Below, in pieces: positions 18,523 to 32,687 of a DNA stretch of 64,000 nt; position 1 is the stretch's first letter, and each line of letters opens with the position of its first letter. This DNA is from Streptomyces cellostaticus (GTDB lineage Bacteria; Actinomycetota; Actinomycetes; Streptomycetales; Streptomycetaceae), in contig NZ_KQ948029.1 in assembly GCF_001513965.1 (NCBI RefSeq), positions 53,775 through 117,774 of the forward strand. Direction: 5' to 3'. Made by a program: the position numbers and the translations under genes. Under the pieces are notes generated by a model. It had not been told where the DNA came from. It worked only from the letters and a program-made list of their open reading frames with translations, and ran no database searches.

Positions 18523-19794
18523 ATGCGCAAAAACGGGTTGGCCAGTCTCATCCCTCTTTACTTCATCATCCTGATCGACAACTTGAGTGTCAGTCTCATC
18601 ATTCCGGTGCTGATTCCCATCTCTTATGACGCCGATATCGGCATCATGAGCAGCGGCGGAACCAGTACGCGTGACCTGTTCTACGGAGTCGCCATCGGCA
18701 GCTATTCGCTGGCGATGTTCTTCGGCGCCCCGCTGCTCGGCTCGCTGTCCGACCACTTCCGCCGCAAGAAGACACTGGTGCTGTGTCTGCTGGGGCTGGC
18801 CCTGGGCTACGCGCTGACCATCACGGCGTTGCTGCGCCGGGACGTCGTCCTGTTCGTCGCCGGGCGGGTGATCGGCGGCCTGTTCTCCGGCAGCCTGCCG
18901 GTCGCCCAGGCGGCGATCCTGGATGTCACGCCGAAGGAACGCCGCGTCAACTCCATCGGACTGATCATGTTCTGCGTCTCGTCCGGTTACGTGGTGGGCC
19001 CGCTCATCGGCGGTTACCTCAGCGACTCCACGCTGGTCTCCTGGTTCGACCTCAAGACCCCGTTCGTCTTCGTGGCCGGGATCACGCTGCTGAACCTGCT
19101 GGTCCTGCTCGTCTCCTACCGCGAGGAGCCGGCTCCCGGGCCGACGGGGCGCATGGCCTTCCCGAACCCGGTCAAGCACCTGATGGAGTCCTTCGCCTTC
19201 CCCGGGGTCAGGGTGCTCTCCGCCGCCCTGCTCCTGATGTCCCTGGGCTGGACGGCCTTCTTCCAGTTCATCGGCCTGTACCTGACGGCGAACGAAGGCT
19301 TCGACCAGCGCTCGGTCACCAACCTCATCTCGGTGGTCGGCGTAGGCCTCGCGGCGTCCTTCCTCTCCCTGGTGCCGCTCTCGATGAAGTACCTCAAGCC
19401 GCAGGTCGCGGCGGCCGGAGCGCTGGCCGTGATGACCGTGTGCATCGCCGGCACCGCACTGACCGGCTCGAAGGCCGTGCTCTACGCCCTGTGCCTGGTG
19501 GGCGCGGCCGCCTACGGCATCTGCTACAGCGGTCTGGTGGGCATGATGTCGGCCGCCGTGGACGACAGCCACCAGGGCTCCGTCATGGGCACGGCCGGTG
19601 CCATCGCGGCCATCTCCGCGGGGCTGTCCGGTGTCGTCTTCGGTGTCATCGACGGCTCCAGCTCGCTGCCCATCTTCTCCGCTGCGGTCTTCGTCCTCCT
19701 CGCGTTCCTGCTGTTCGCCGTGCAGAGGACGGGCGGCAGCACCGGCTCCAACGGGGAGTCGCGGCAGAACGCGGACACCACCCCCGCCCTCTGA
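18523..19794 (+). CDS. MFS drug exporter
   Basis: A 423-residue major facilitator protein of the DHA1 multidrug type with about twelve hydrophobic segments. The loop 2-3 signature GSLSDHFRRKK lies near residue 70 and a motif C-like SGYVVGPLIGGYL near residue 150. It starts at ATG 18523 behind AAGGAGA. Lying between the starter-unit genes and diverging from the ACP operon, it is the best candidate for lankacidin efflux. Substrate is inferred from context only. Confidence 0.85.
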   Translation: MRKNGLASLIPLYFIILIDNLSVSLIIPVLIPISYDADIGIMSSGGTSTRDLFYGVAIGSYSLAMFFGAPLLGSLSDHFRRKKTLVLCLLGLALGYALTITALLRRDVVLFVAGRVIGGLFSGSLPVAQAAILDVTPKERRVNSIGLIMFCVSSGYVVGPLIGGYLSDSTLVSWFDLKTPFVFVAGITLLNLLVLLVSYREEPAPGPTGRMAFPNPVKHLMESFAFPGVRVLSAALLLMSLGWTAFFQFIGLYLTANEGFDQRSVTNLISVVGVGLAASFLSLVPLSMKYLKPQVAAAGALAVMTVCIAGTALTGSKAVLYALCLVGAAAYGICYSGLVGMMSAAVDDSHQGSVMGTAGAIAAISAGLSGVVFGVIDGSSSLPIFSAAVFVLLAFLLFAVQRTGGSTGSNGESRQNADTTPAL

Positions 19795-19835
19795 CAGCCG
19801 CTCCCGGCGAAGCCGTCCGGCCGGGAGCAGCGCCC

Positions 19836-19867
19836 GGGCCCGGTGCCCCTCCTCGGGCACCGGGCCC
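19836..19867. terminator. Bidirectional terminator between MFS and MaoC/SDR genes
   Basis: A perfect 13-bp inverted repeat (19836-19848 and 19855-19867, 6-nt loop) between two convergent stop codons. A smaller hairpin (CTCCCGGC / GCCGGGAG, 19801-19827) precedes it. Confidence 0.75.
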
Positions 19868-19870
19868 TTG

Positions 19871-21367
19871 TCACACCCGGCCTGCCGGGACCGGGCCGGC
19901 GGCTTCCTCGCCGATCAGGTGGGGGACTCCGCCGGCGGCCGCGGGCTCAAGCAGGCGGCGCACCAGCTGCGCCGCGACCGGCTCCACCGGCCCGGCCGTC
20001 TCCCGGGCGCTGGGCGAGTTGGTCTGCTCGGTCCACAGCATCCCCGGCCGCGCGAGGTGGAACGCCACGCCGGGATGGTGCCGGGCGGCCCAGTGGACCA
20101 GGCCCTCGACGGCGGACTTGGCCGCGACGTAGTGCGGCCAGTCGCGCGGCGGTTCGCGCAGGGCGGCCGAGGAGATCACCAGGCAGGTGCCCCGCCCCGG
20201 TTCCAGGAGCGGGAGCAGCCCTGCCATCGGCGCGCTGACCAGCCGCAGCGAACCGGTCAGGAACGCGTCCATCCGCTCCAGGTCGCCGGCGGCCAGGCCC
20301 AGCGTGCGCAGGGGCGGGGCCGCGCTGCACACCAGGAAGTCGAGCCGGCCGTGCTCCTGCTCGACGCGGGAGCGGAGTTCGCCGCTCCAGCGCGGGTCCG
20401 CAGCATCGCCGGGCACGGAGTGCAGCCGCCCCGGCAGCCGGTCGCCGTCGTCCAGCAGGCTCTGCGGCAGCGTGCCCCGGTGCCCGACGAAGACCTCGCA
20501 CCCCTGCGACGCCAGGGCCAGGGACAGGGCCGCGCCGAGTCCGCGGCTGCCACCGACGACGACGGCCGAGGTGCCCCGCAGCCGGGTGGACGGGCTCAGG
20601 TGCGCGCCCAGCGTGGCCGAAGTCGCCAGCGGAGCGGGCGTGCGGACCATCGCCTCGATCTCGGCCTCGGCGACGACCACACCGTCCGCCGTGATCTCCC
20701 CGACGATCGACACCAGTCCGAAGCGGGGGTCGGTGTGGACCACGCGGGCGGTGTACGACAGTCGCGCCCGGCCGCTCGCGGCGACCGGGAGGAATCGCAG
20801 CGCCACCCGGCCGAGCAGGCAGTTTTCTCCCGGCAGGCACATCCCGGCCAGATAGCTCGACCACAACAGACAGGCCAGCGGCGTCCGCCCGAGCAGCCGG
20901 GAGGCGACCGGGAACCGGTCGCGCAGCGCGTCGATCCCGTCCGGGCCGTACGCGCCGGACACCGCGGTGCCCGGCGGCAGGTCCGCGATCGTGTGCCGGG
21001 GCGCCGACCGGGCCGGCGGCACGGGCAGCGGGTCCAGGTCCGGCGGGGTGCCGGGGCGCACCCGTACGGTCAGACAGGCGCGGTCCCCGTCGAGCAGCCG
21101 GTGGCCGGAGCCGGGCCGGGCCCCGTCCAGCGCCTCGGAGCGGTAGCGCACGCCGGGGAAGACGGGGTTGCCGAAGTCGACCTCGACGGCCGTGGCGCCC
21201 GCCCCGTCCGGCGCCTGTTCCTCCAGCGTCGCCAGGGCCGCGAGGACGCCGTGGGCGACGGTCCGGCCGAAGGGTGTGCGGCGGGCGTGGGCGGGCGAGC
21301 AGTGCAGCGCGTTCCGGTCGCCGCTGACCCGCGCGAACAGCGCCACGTCGTCTTCCGAGAGCAGCAC
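19871..21367 (-). CDS. MaoC-like dehydratase / short-chain dehydrogenase fusion
   Basis: A 498-residue fusion. I chose GTG 21367 because GGAGG lies 7 nt upstream. Residues 1-110 form a MaoC hot-dog domain with the catalytic SGDRNALH pattern (Asp17, Asn19, His22) and FGRTVAHG. Residues about 130-250 look like a second, degenerate hot-dog. Residues about 265-490 form an SDR with GGSRGLG (near 270) and a YVAAK catalytic pair (near 412) after an SSAAL serine region. Both halves look active. Dehydrating a glyceryl thioester would give the enol of pyruvyl, and SDR reduction would give lactyl, so this protein could turn the FkbH product into the lankacidin N-acyl donor. That role is inference. Confidence 0.75.
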   Translation of the reverse strand: MLLSEDDVALFARVSGDRNALHCSPAHARRTPFGRTVAHGVLAALATLEEQAPDGAGATAVEVDFGNPVFPGVRYRSEALDGARPGSGHRLLDGDRACLTVRVRPGTPPDLDPLPVPPARSAPRHTIADLPPGTAVSGAYGPDGIDALRDRFPVASRLLGRTPLACLLWSSYLAGMCLPGENCLLGRVALRFLPVAASGRARLSYTARVVHTDPRFGLVSIVGEITADGVVVAEAEIEAMVRTPAPLATSATLGAHLSPSTRLRGTSAVVVGGSRGLGAALSLALASQGCEVFVGHRGTLPQSLLDDGDRLPGRLHSVPGDAADPRWSGELRSRVEQEHGRLDFLVCSAAPPLRTLGLAAGDLERMDAFLTGSLRLVSAPMAGLLPLLEPGRGTCLVISSAALREPPRDWPHYVAAKSAVEGLVHWAARHHPGVAFHLARPGMLWTEQTNSPSARETAGPVEPVAAQLVRRLLEPAAAGGVPHLIGEEAAGPVPAGRV

Positions 21368-21436
21368 GTGTGTACCTCCAAAAGCACTCGGGTGGAATTT
21401 CCGCAAGGCCGGACGCTTGAGTATCGCTAAAGCCGC

Positions 21437-21471
21437 GGTGTCCAATTGCGGCCCGGAAGCAGTTGGACACC
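21437..21471. promoter_or_regulatory. Predicted StrR/NovG-type operator upstream of lkcA
   Basis: Inverted repeat with arms GGTGTCCAATTG (21437-21448) and CAGTTGGACACC (21460-21471), one mismatch, exactly 11 nt apart. The core GTCCAATTG-N11-CAGTTGGAC resembles the published StrR/NovG consensus GTTCRACTG-N11-CRGTYGAAC. It lies in the divergent promoter region of lkcA and the MaoC/SDR gene, about 30 bp upstream of a candidate lkcA -35 box, a normal activator position. A StrR-family gene is in the window at 52521-53567. Confidence 0.62.
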
Positions 21472-21500
21472 CGACAGTGCAACGGGCCCCGTTCCTGCCG

Positions 21501-21528
21501 GTGACACATGATCCCCGCACGGCATTAT
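21501..21528 (+). promoter_or_regulatory. Candidate lkcA promoter
   Basis: GTGACA (21501-21506), a 16-bp spacer and CATTAT (21523-21528) resemble -35 and -10 boxes, about 105 bp before the lkcA start and just downstream of the predicted operator. Judged by eye only. Confidence 0.4.
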
Positions 21529-21632
21529 GGGCGTGGTGGGGCGCTGCTCCACAAGGTCGACCGGGATTCAAGTGCAGGTATACCGAAGCGGCGTAAGAAT
21601 TATTCGGTGGCCTGGGCGGATGAAAGGTCTGT

Positions 21633-24600
21633 GTGTGCATGACGGAGCGACAGGCGAGCGCCTACGAGCGCTTTCAGTGGTATCGGTACCAGCAGAATCC
21701 CGATGACCCGGGACTCACCGTCAGTTATGTGTACGCGCTGACCGGAGACGTCGACACCGACCGTCTCGACGACGCACTGCGGGAAGTGGTTTCCACCGCG
21801 TTCCCGCGACTCCTCTGCTATTTCACCGAAGTCGGCGGAGAACTGGTGGCGAAGAGCCGTCCGGTGCCCCGGCGGGTGCTGCGGGGCTGCGAGCGGCAGG
21901 ACAACCTCCTCGACCCCGGCGGCATCGACCCCACCGGCCAGGAGCTCTTCCGCTTCCGGTTCTGGCGGGAGTCCGGGGAAAAGCTGCTGCTCCGCCTGGA
22001 CTTCAGTCATGTGGTGTTCGACGGCGGCTGCTACGCGCCCTTCCTCGCCGCCCTCAGCGCCTGCTGGCAGGGCGAAACCCCGGTCCTTGAACGGTCGTTC
22101 GGCACTGCGACTCGGTCCGACGCCGCAGCGAGCGCCTCCTACTGGCGGTCGATGCTGGCGGGCCGCCGGCTGCACCAGCCGCTGCCCTTCTCCAGCCCGG
22201 TGCCTCACCAGGACGGCCGCCGTATCTCGGTCAAGGAGACGATCACCGGCGAACAGGCCGAGGACATCCACCGGTTCCTGCGCCACCACGAGCTGAGCCT
22301 GCTCCAGTTCGTGGTGGGCGTCACCGGTGCCCTCGTGCACGCCTACGGCGACGACGACCGATCCGTCGTGGTCGCGCACACCGTGGACACACGGGCGTAC
22401 GGAGCCTCCTACGGCTGTCACACCAATCTGCTGCCGCTGTGGCTGGACGTCTCGGCGGAGCGGGCGGGGCCGTCCGGGCTGGCGCTGCTCGAGCAGGTGC
22501 GCGCGCAGCGCGAGGAGCTGAGGGACCACCAGGGCTTCCCGACGTTCGACCTGCTCGCCCTGGCCGCGACCGAGCACGGCCGCACGGTGGACCAGGGCGG
22601 CAGCGCCCTCAATCTCGTCGTGAACTCCTCCTCGGCGATGCTGCCGACCGCGGTGCCGGAGCTGAGCGGGGTGGACGTCTCCTGGGTCCGCAAGCCCGAC
22701 ACCGGCAGTTCCAGCGAACTGAGCGTCAACTTCAGCTCCGACGAGCAGGGCATCCACCTCTCCTTCGACTCCGCCACGCGCGTGCTGTCGCCTTCGGCCC
22801 TGTCGGCGCTGGCGACCAACTTCCTGCGCATGGCCCGGTTCGTGATCGCCGAGCCGCACCGGCCGCCGTCGCAGTGCGACCTGTCGCGCCCGCTGGAACC
22901 GGTGGCCGAGGGGGCCGTCCGGCCCACCCCGGCCCACCAGGGCCTGGGCGCGGCCCTGATCGAGACCGCAGCACAGGACCCGGACCGGGTGGCCGTCGTG
23001 GACGACCACCTCTCGCTCACCTACGGTCAACTGCTCGGCGCTGCACACCGACTGGGCCGCGCCCTGGCCCCCGACGGTGCCCCGGCCCTCGACGGCGCGC
23101 GGGCGCAGCAGCGGCCGGTCGGCATCTTTCTGGAGCGTTCGGCCGCGATCCCCGTCGCCTACCTGACCGCGCTGGCGCTCGGGCGCACGTTCGTACCGCT
23201 GGACCCCCGGCTGCCGGACAGCCGGCTCGCGTACATGGCCGAGACCGCGGATCTGGGCGCCGTCCTGGTGGACGCGGCGACCCGGGACCGGGCGGCACGG
23301 CTGTTGCCCCGCCTCCCCGCGCGGGAGGTGGACGGCGCGCTGCTGACCGCGTCCGCCGGGGCCCCCGGGCCGCGCGACGCCTGGCCGGTGACTGCGGCCG
23401 ACGCCGACCGCACCGCCTACGTGATGTTCACCTCGGGATCGACCGGCAACCCCAAGGGCGTGGCGGTGAGCGAGGGCAACCTCGTCAACTTCCTGCACTC
23501 CGTGCGCCAGGACCCCGGTATGGGCCCGGACGACCGCATCGTGGCCCTGACCCCGATCGGCTTCGACATCTCGCTCCTGGAGATTCTGCTGCCGCTGCTG
23601 TGCGGCGCGAGCGTCCAGGTGCTCTCCGACGAGGCCAGGACCAGCGCTGCCTTGCTGGCCGAGCGCATCGACAGGGGCGGGGCCACCGTCGTCCAGGCCA
23701 CGCCGTCCACCTGGCGCATCCTGAAGACCGTCGGCTGGCGGGCCGGGCGGCCCATGACGCTGCTGTGCGGCGGGGAGGCCCTGGACCGCGATCTCGCGGA
23801 GTACCTGCTCAGCCAGAGCGCGGCCGTCTACAACATGTACGGCCCGACCGAGGCGACCATCTGGGCGAGCTGGCAGCGCGTGACCGACGCCGGGCGCATC
23901 CACCTGGGAGAGCCCGCACTGGGCACCCGTTACTACGTGGTGGACGCCGACGGGCGCTCCGTCGCCCCGGGCATGCGGGGCGAGCTGATGATCGCCGGCG
24001 ACTGTGTGGCCCAGGGCTATCTGAACGCCCCGGCGACGGCCTTCGCCGCGCTGCCCGACGGCACGCCCTCCTACCGGACCGGTGACCTGGTCCGGTACGA
24101 AGGCCCGGCGCACCTCACCTACGTCTCCCGCAAGGACGGCCAGCGCAAGGTCAACGGCCACCGGATCGAACTCGACGAGGTGGCCGCCGCGGTGGCGGCC
24201 CAGGCGCCGTCCGCGACCGTCGTCGCCGTCGTGCGGCCGGAGCCCGAGCCGCACCTGCGCTGCTTCGTGTGGCTGCCCGCCACCGAGAACTTCGACGCCG
24301 CGGCGGTACGGGAGCGGTGCCGGGAGACCCTGCCGTACTACATGGTGCCGCAGGCCGTGCACCGGCTGACCCGGATCCCGCTGACGGCCAACGGCAAGAC
24401 CGACGTCAAGAAGCTGAGCGAGGCCCCCCTGCCCTCGCTGGACCTGTACCCGCCAGACGAGACGCCCGCACCGGCAGCCGACGAGAAGCGGGCCGGAGCG
24501 GACACCGGCGAGGCGGGCGGGCAGGACCTCCTCGCCGAGCTGCGCCGGCTCGTCGCCGGTGAACTGGGCCTCCCGGAACCGGACGCCGACCGGCCGCTCG

Positions 24601-26507
24601 GCTATCAGGGCGTCAACTCGGTCGGCTACAACATCCTCGCCGCACGGATCCGCGAACGGTACGGCGTCGTCGTCCACGCGCACGACTTCTACCGCATGAA
24701 CACCTTGCGCAACGTCGCCGAGACCGTCGCGCGGCTGTCCGAGGGCCGGCCCGAGGGGCGGCGGGACGCCCGGACGACGGCCGCGCCGCGACCGGCACCG
24801 GCACCGGACCGGCCCGGCACCGACGGCCGCCTGGCCATCGTCGGCCTCTCGGCGGTCCTGCCCGGCGGACCGGACCCCGACGCGTTCTGGCAGACCCTGC
24901 TCGACGGAAGGGACTGCATCGGGCCCGCCCCTGCCGAGCGCCGACTGCCCGGTGAGATGGCCGGTTTCCTCCCCGGCATCAAGGGGTTCGACGCCAGGTT
25001 CTTCTCCATCTCGCCACGCGAGGCGAGCTGGATGGACCCGCGCCAGCGGCTGCTGCTGCAGTCCGTCTGGCACACGCTCGAAGACGCCGGGTACGCCCCC
25101 TCCCAGCTGAGCGGCTCGCGCACCGGCTGCTACATGGCGGCCACCGGGAACGACTACGCGCTGCTCCAGGCCAGGGCGGGCGCGCGGCAGATACCGTACT
25201 CGCTGGTGGGGCACTCCATGAGCCTCATCGCGGGGCGCATCTCCTCCTGGTTCGACTGGCACGGCCCCTCCACGGTCCTCGACACCGCCTGCTCCGGTTC
25301 CCTGGTGGCGCTGGTCAAGGCGTGCCGTGACCTGCGCGCCGGGGTCTGCGACGCGGCTGTGGTCGGCGGCGCGAACCTCATCCTCGACTCCCAGATCAAC
25401 GAGGGTCTCCAGTCCGCGCGGTTCCTCTCCCCCGACCACCGGTGTGCGGCCTTCGACGCCTCGGCCAACGGCTACGTCCGCGGCGAGGGCTACGGAAGCT
25501 TTCTGGTCAAGCGACTTGAGGACGCCCTCGCCGACGGCGACCACATCCGTGCGGTGGTCGAGAGCGTGGCGGAGAACCACGGAGGCCGCGCCAACTCGCT
25601 CACCGCCCCGAACCCCAACGCCCAGTACAGCCTGCTCCTGGACGCCTACACGCCCGAACTCGCCGCCCGCACCGGTTACATCGAGACCCACGGAACGGGA
25701 ACGGTGCTGGGCGACGCGATCGAGATCGACGCGCTGAAGCGGGCCTGGGAGCAGCTGGTGCCGCGGCCCGCCGAGCGCCCCGTCTGGCTCGGCGCGGTCA
25801 AGTCCCACATCGGGCACCTGGAGCCCGCCGCGGGAGTCGCCTCCGTGACCAAGGTCGTCAAGGCCTTCGAGCACCGGATCCTGCCGGCCAATCTGCACTT
25901 CCAGGAGCTCAATCCCGGCATCAGCCTGGAGGACCAGCCCTTCGAGGTGCTGCAGAAGAACGTTCCGTGGGAGGACGACGGCGCCCCACGCGTGGCCGGC
26001 ATCAGCTCCTTCGGCTTCGGCGGCACCAACGCCCACGTCGTGCTCTCCGCGCCGCCGAGCTCTCCCGCCCGGCGCGGCACCCCCGCACAGACCCGGCTGG
26101 TCCCGCTGTCGGCGCGCACCCCGCAGGCGCTGCGCAGGCTGACGGCCAGGCTGCTCGACCACATCGAGCGGACCGGGCCGCTGTCGGACCAGGACCTGCT
26201 CGACCTCTCGTACACCCTGTGCCGGCGCGAGCACCTGGCGTACCGCCTGGCCTGGTGCCCGTCCTCCGCCGGCGATCTGGTGCACGCACTGCGCACGGCG
26301 GGCGAACCGGTCCACGCGCCGCCGGCGGAGCGGGAACACGACGCGCCCGAGCCGACTGCCGAGTCGGCCCGCGAGCGGTACCTGGCCGGTCAACCGGTCG
26401 ACTGGCGGGCGCTGTTCGCGGGGGCCGCGCCGCGCAGGCTGCGGCTGCCCGCCTATCCGTTCGAAGAGACGGATCTCTGGTTCACGGATGAGGGACGAAC
26501 GCCATGA
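21633..26507 (+). CDS. lkcA: Hybrid NRPS-PKS, lankacidin starter module (C-A-T-KS)
   Basis: A 1624-residue protein. The condensation domain (about 5-420) has SHVVFDGG, keeping the catalytic His126 and Asp130 although the first His of HHxxxDG is Ser. The adenylation domain (about 440-950) has FTSGSTGNPKG and YNMYGPTEA; the visible pocket residues (Asp, Ile, Leu, then Ile-Trp) partly match a glycine code, and glycine is the known lankacidin starter. A carrier domain with NSVGYN (Ser996) and a KS (about 1065-1480) with DTACSGS (Cys1220), ETHGTG and GHLEPAAG follow. There is no AT, so the module depends on trans-acting LkcD. The start is GTG 21633 or ATG 21639; AAAGG fits the former better. The C domain implies an acyl donor loaded on another carrier. 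Confidence 0.92.
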   Translation: MCMTERQASAYERFQWYRYQQNPDDPGLTVSYVYALTGDVDTDRLDDALREVVSTAFPRLLCYFTEVGGELVAKSRPVPRRVLRGCERQDNLLDPGGIDPTGQELFRFRFWRESGEKLLLRLDFSHVVFDGGCYAPFLAALSACWQGETPVLERSFGTATRSDAAASASYWRSMLAGRRLHQPLPFSSPVPHQDGRRISVKETITGEQAEDIHRFLRHHELSLLQFVVGVTGALVHAYGDDDRSVVVAHTVDTRAYGASYGCHTNLLPLWLDVSAERAGPSGLALLEQVRAQREELRDHQGFPTFDLLALAATEHGRTVDQGGSALNLVVNSSSAMLPTAVPELSGVDVSWVRKPDTGSSSELSVNFSSDEQGIHLSFDSATRVLSPSALSALATNFLRMARFVIAEPHRPPSQCDLSRPLEPVAEGAVRPTPAHQGLGAALIETAAQDPDRVAVVDDHLSLTYGQLLGAAHRLGRALAPDGAPALDGARAQQRPVGIFLERSAAIPVAYLTALALGRTFVPLDPRLPDSRLAYMAETADLGAVLVDAATRDRAARLLPRLPAREVDGALLTASAGAPGPRDAWPVTAADADRTAYVMFTSGSTGNPKGVAVSEGNLVNFLHSVRQDPGMGPDDRIVALTPIGFDISLLEILLPLLCGASVQVLSDEARTSAALLAERIDRGGATVVQATPSTWRILKTVGWRAGRPMTLLCGGEALDRDLAEYLLSQSAAVYNMYGPTEATIWASWQRVTDAGRIHLGEPALGTRYYVVDADGRSVAPGMRGELMIAGDCVAQGYLNAPATAFAALPDGTPSYRTGDLVRYEGPAHLTYVSRKDGQRKVNGHRIELDEVAAAVAAQAPSATVVAVVRPEPEPHLRCFVWLPATENFDAAAVRERCRETLPYYMVPQAVHRLTRIPLTANGKTDVKKLSEAPLPSLDLYPPDETPAPAADEKRAGADTGEAGGQDLLAELRRLVAGELGLPEPDADRPLGYQGVNSVGYNILAARIRERYGVVVHAHDFYRMNTLRNVAETVARLSEGRPEGRRDARTTAAPRPAPAPDRPGTDGRLAIVGLSAVLPGGPDPDAFWQTLLDGRDCIGPAPAERRLPGEMAGFLPGIKGFDARFFSISPREASWMDPRQRLLLQSVWHTLEDAGYAPSQLSGSRTGCYMAATGNDYALLQARAGARQIPYSLVGHSMSLIAGRISSWFDWHGPSTVLDTACSGSLVALVKACRDLRAGVCDAAVVGGANLILDSQINEGLQSARFLSPDHRCAAFDASANGYVRGEGYGSFLVKRLEDALADGDHIRAVVESVAENHGGRANSLTAPNPNAQYSLLLDAYTPELAARTGYIETHGTGTVLGDAIEIDALKRAWEQLVPRPAERPVWLGAVKSHIGHLEPAAGVASVTKVVKAFEHRILPANLHFQELNPGISLEDQPFEVLQKNVPWEDDGAPRVAGISSFGFGGTNAHVVLSAPPSSPARRGTPAQTRLVPLSARTPQALRRLTARLLDHIERTGPLSDQDLLDLSYTLCRREHLAYRLAWCPSSAGDLVHALRTAGEPVHAPPAEREHDAPEPTAESARERYLAGQPVDWRALFAGAAPRRLRLPAYPFEETDLWFTDEGRTP

Positions 26508-27346
26508 CGACCGAAGTCGACGAGGCGACCGCCCGCGGCGCACGCGGTGCCGCGGTGGAGCCGGTACAGCTGCTCCCGGCCGGCGAGCCGGGCACCTTCC
26601 GGGCGCGGATCGACCCCGAGCACACCTACCTGAGGGAGCACCTGGTGCGCGGCCGGCGCGTGCTGCCCGGTGTCGCATGCCTGGAGATGGCGGTGCGCGG
26701 CGCTGCCCAACTCAGCCCGGACACACGGACGTTCGCCATCCGGGACGCCGCCTGGCTGCGGCCGGTCTCCGGTGACGAGCCGTTGGACGAGCTCTTCGTG
26801 GCCTTCAGGTCCGCGCCCGGCGCGACGACGGTGGACTACACGGTCACCAACCGCGGCGCGCTGTGCGGCATGGGCACGCTCCTGCTGGAGAGGCAGGACC
26901 GCGCTGCCGCGGTGGGCCTGGACGTGCGGGACGAGATCTGCGCGAACACACGGTCCCACCTCACCCGACGGGACATCTACGAAGAGTTCTCGAACATGGG
27001 CATCGACTACGGCCCGTACTTCCGCCGCAATACCTATGTGCAGCGGTACGGACAGCGGTCGTTGGCCTGGCTGTCGCACAACGACGGAACGCCGATGGGG
27101 CTGGTGAACCTCCTCGACTGTTCCTTCCAATCAGGCATGGCAATTTCCATCGGAGAACACCGTGACAGCTTGATGCCTTTCTCCATGGGGCATATGATCT
27201 TTCACGCTCCGGTGCGATTTCCGGCCGACTCCGCTTTCGTCCTGACGGAAAAGCTTTCTCCTTTCAGGACCAACTTCACGGTATACGACGAGGATTACGA
27301 ACCGCTTCTCTCGGTTTTCGACCTCGGCGTGAAGCCCGCTCTTTGA
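26504..27346 (+). CDS. lkcB: Stand-alone PKS dehydratase
   Basis: A 280-residue free-standing double hot-dog DH. It has the HxxxGxxxxP motif in EHLVRGRRVLPG and the second-site Asp in LLDCSFQSGM, so both catalytic residues are present. It overlaps lkcA by 4 bp. Because LkcA and LkcF have no DH, this protein probably dehydrates in trans after the KR steps. The last 220 bp and the junction with lkcC are much richer in A+T than neighbouring DNA. Confidence 0.88.
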   Translation: MTTEVDEATARGARGAAVEPVQLLPAGEPGTFRARIDPEHTYLREHLVRGRRVLPGVACLEMAVRGAAQLSPDTRTFAIRDAAWLRPVSGDEPLDELFVAFRSAPGATTVDYTVTNRGALCGMGTLLLERQDRAAAVGLDVRDEICANTRSHLTRRDIYEEFSNMGIDYGPYFRRNTYVQRYGQRSLAWLSHNDGTPMGLVNLLDCSFQSGMAISIGEHRDSLMPFSMGHMIFHAPVRFPADSAFVLTEKLSPFRTNFTVYDEDYEPLLSVFDLGVKPAL

Positions 27347-27372
27347 ACCCGGCGTCCTAGGCATAGGGGATT

Positions 27373-32676
<5,304 letters not shown>

Positions 32677-32687
32677 CGGGGGCGGCG

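Noticed and set aside
21600..26678. Leftward open frame of about 1690 codons opposite lkcA
   Set aside because: Long antisense frames are normal in 72% G+C coding DNA. The product is low-complexity Arg/Gly/Val-rich with no domains, and the + strand encodes a clear NRPS-PKS.
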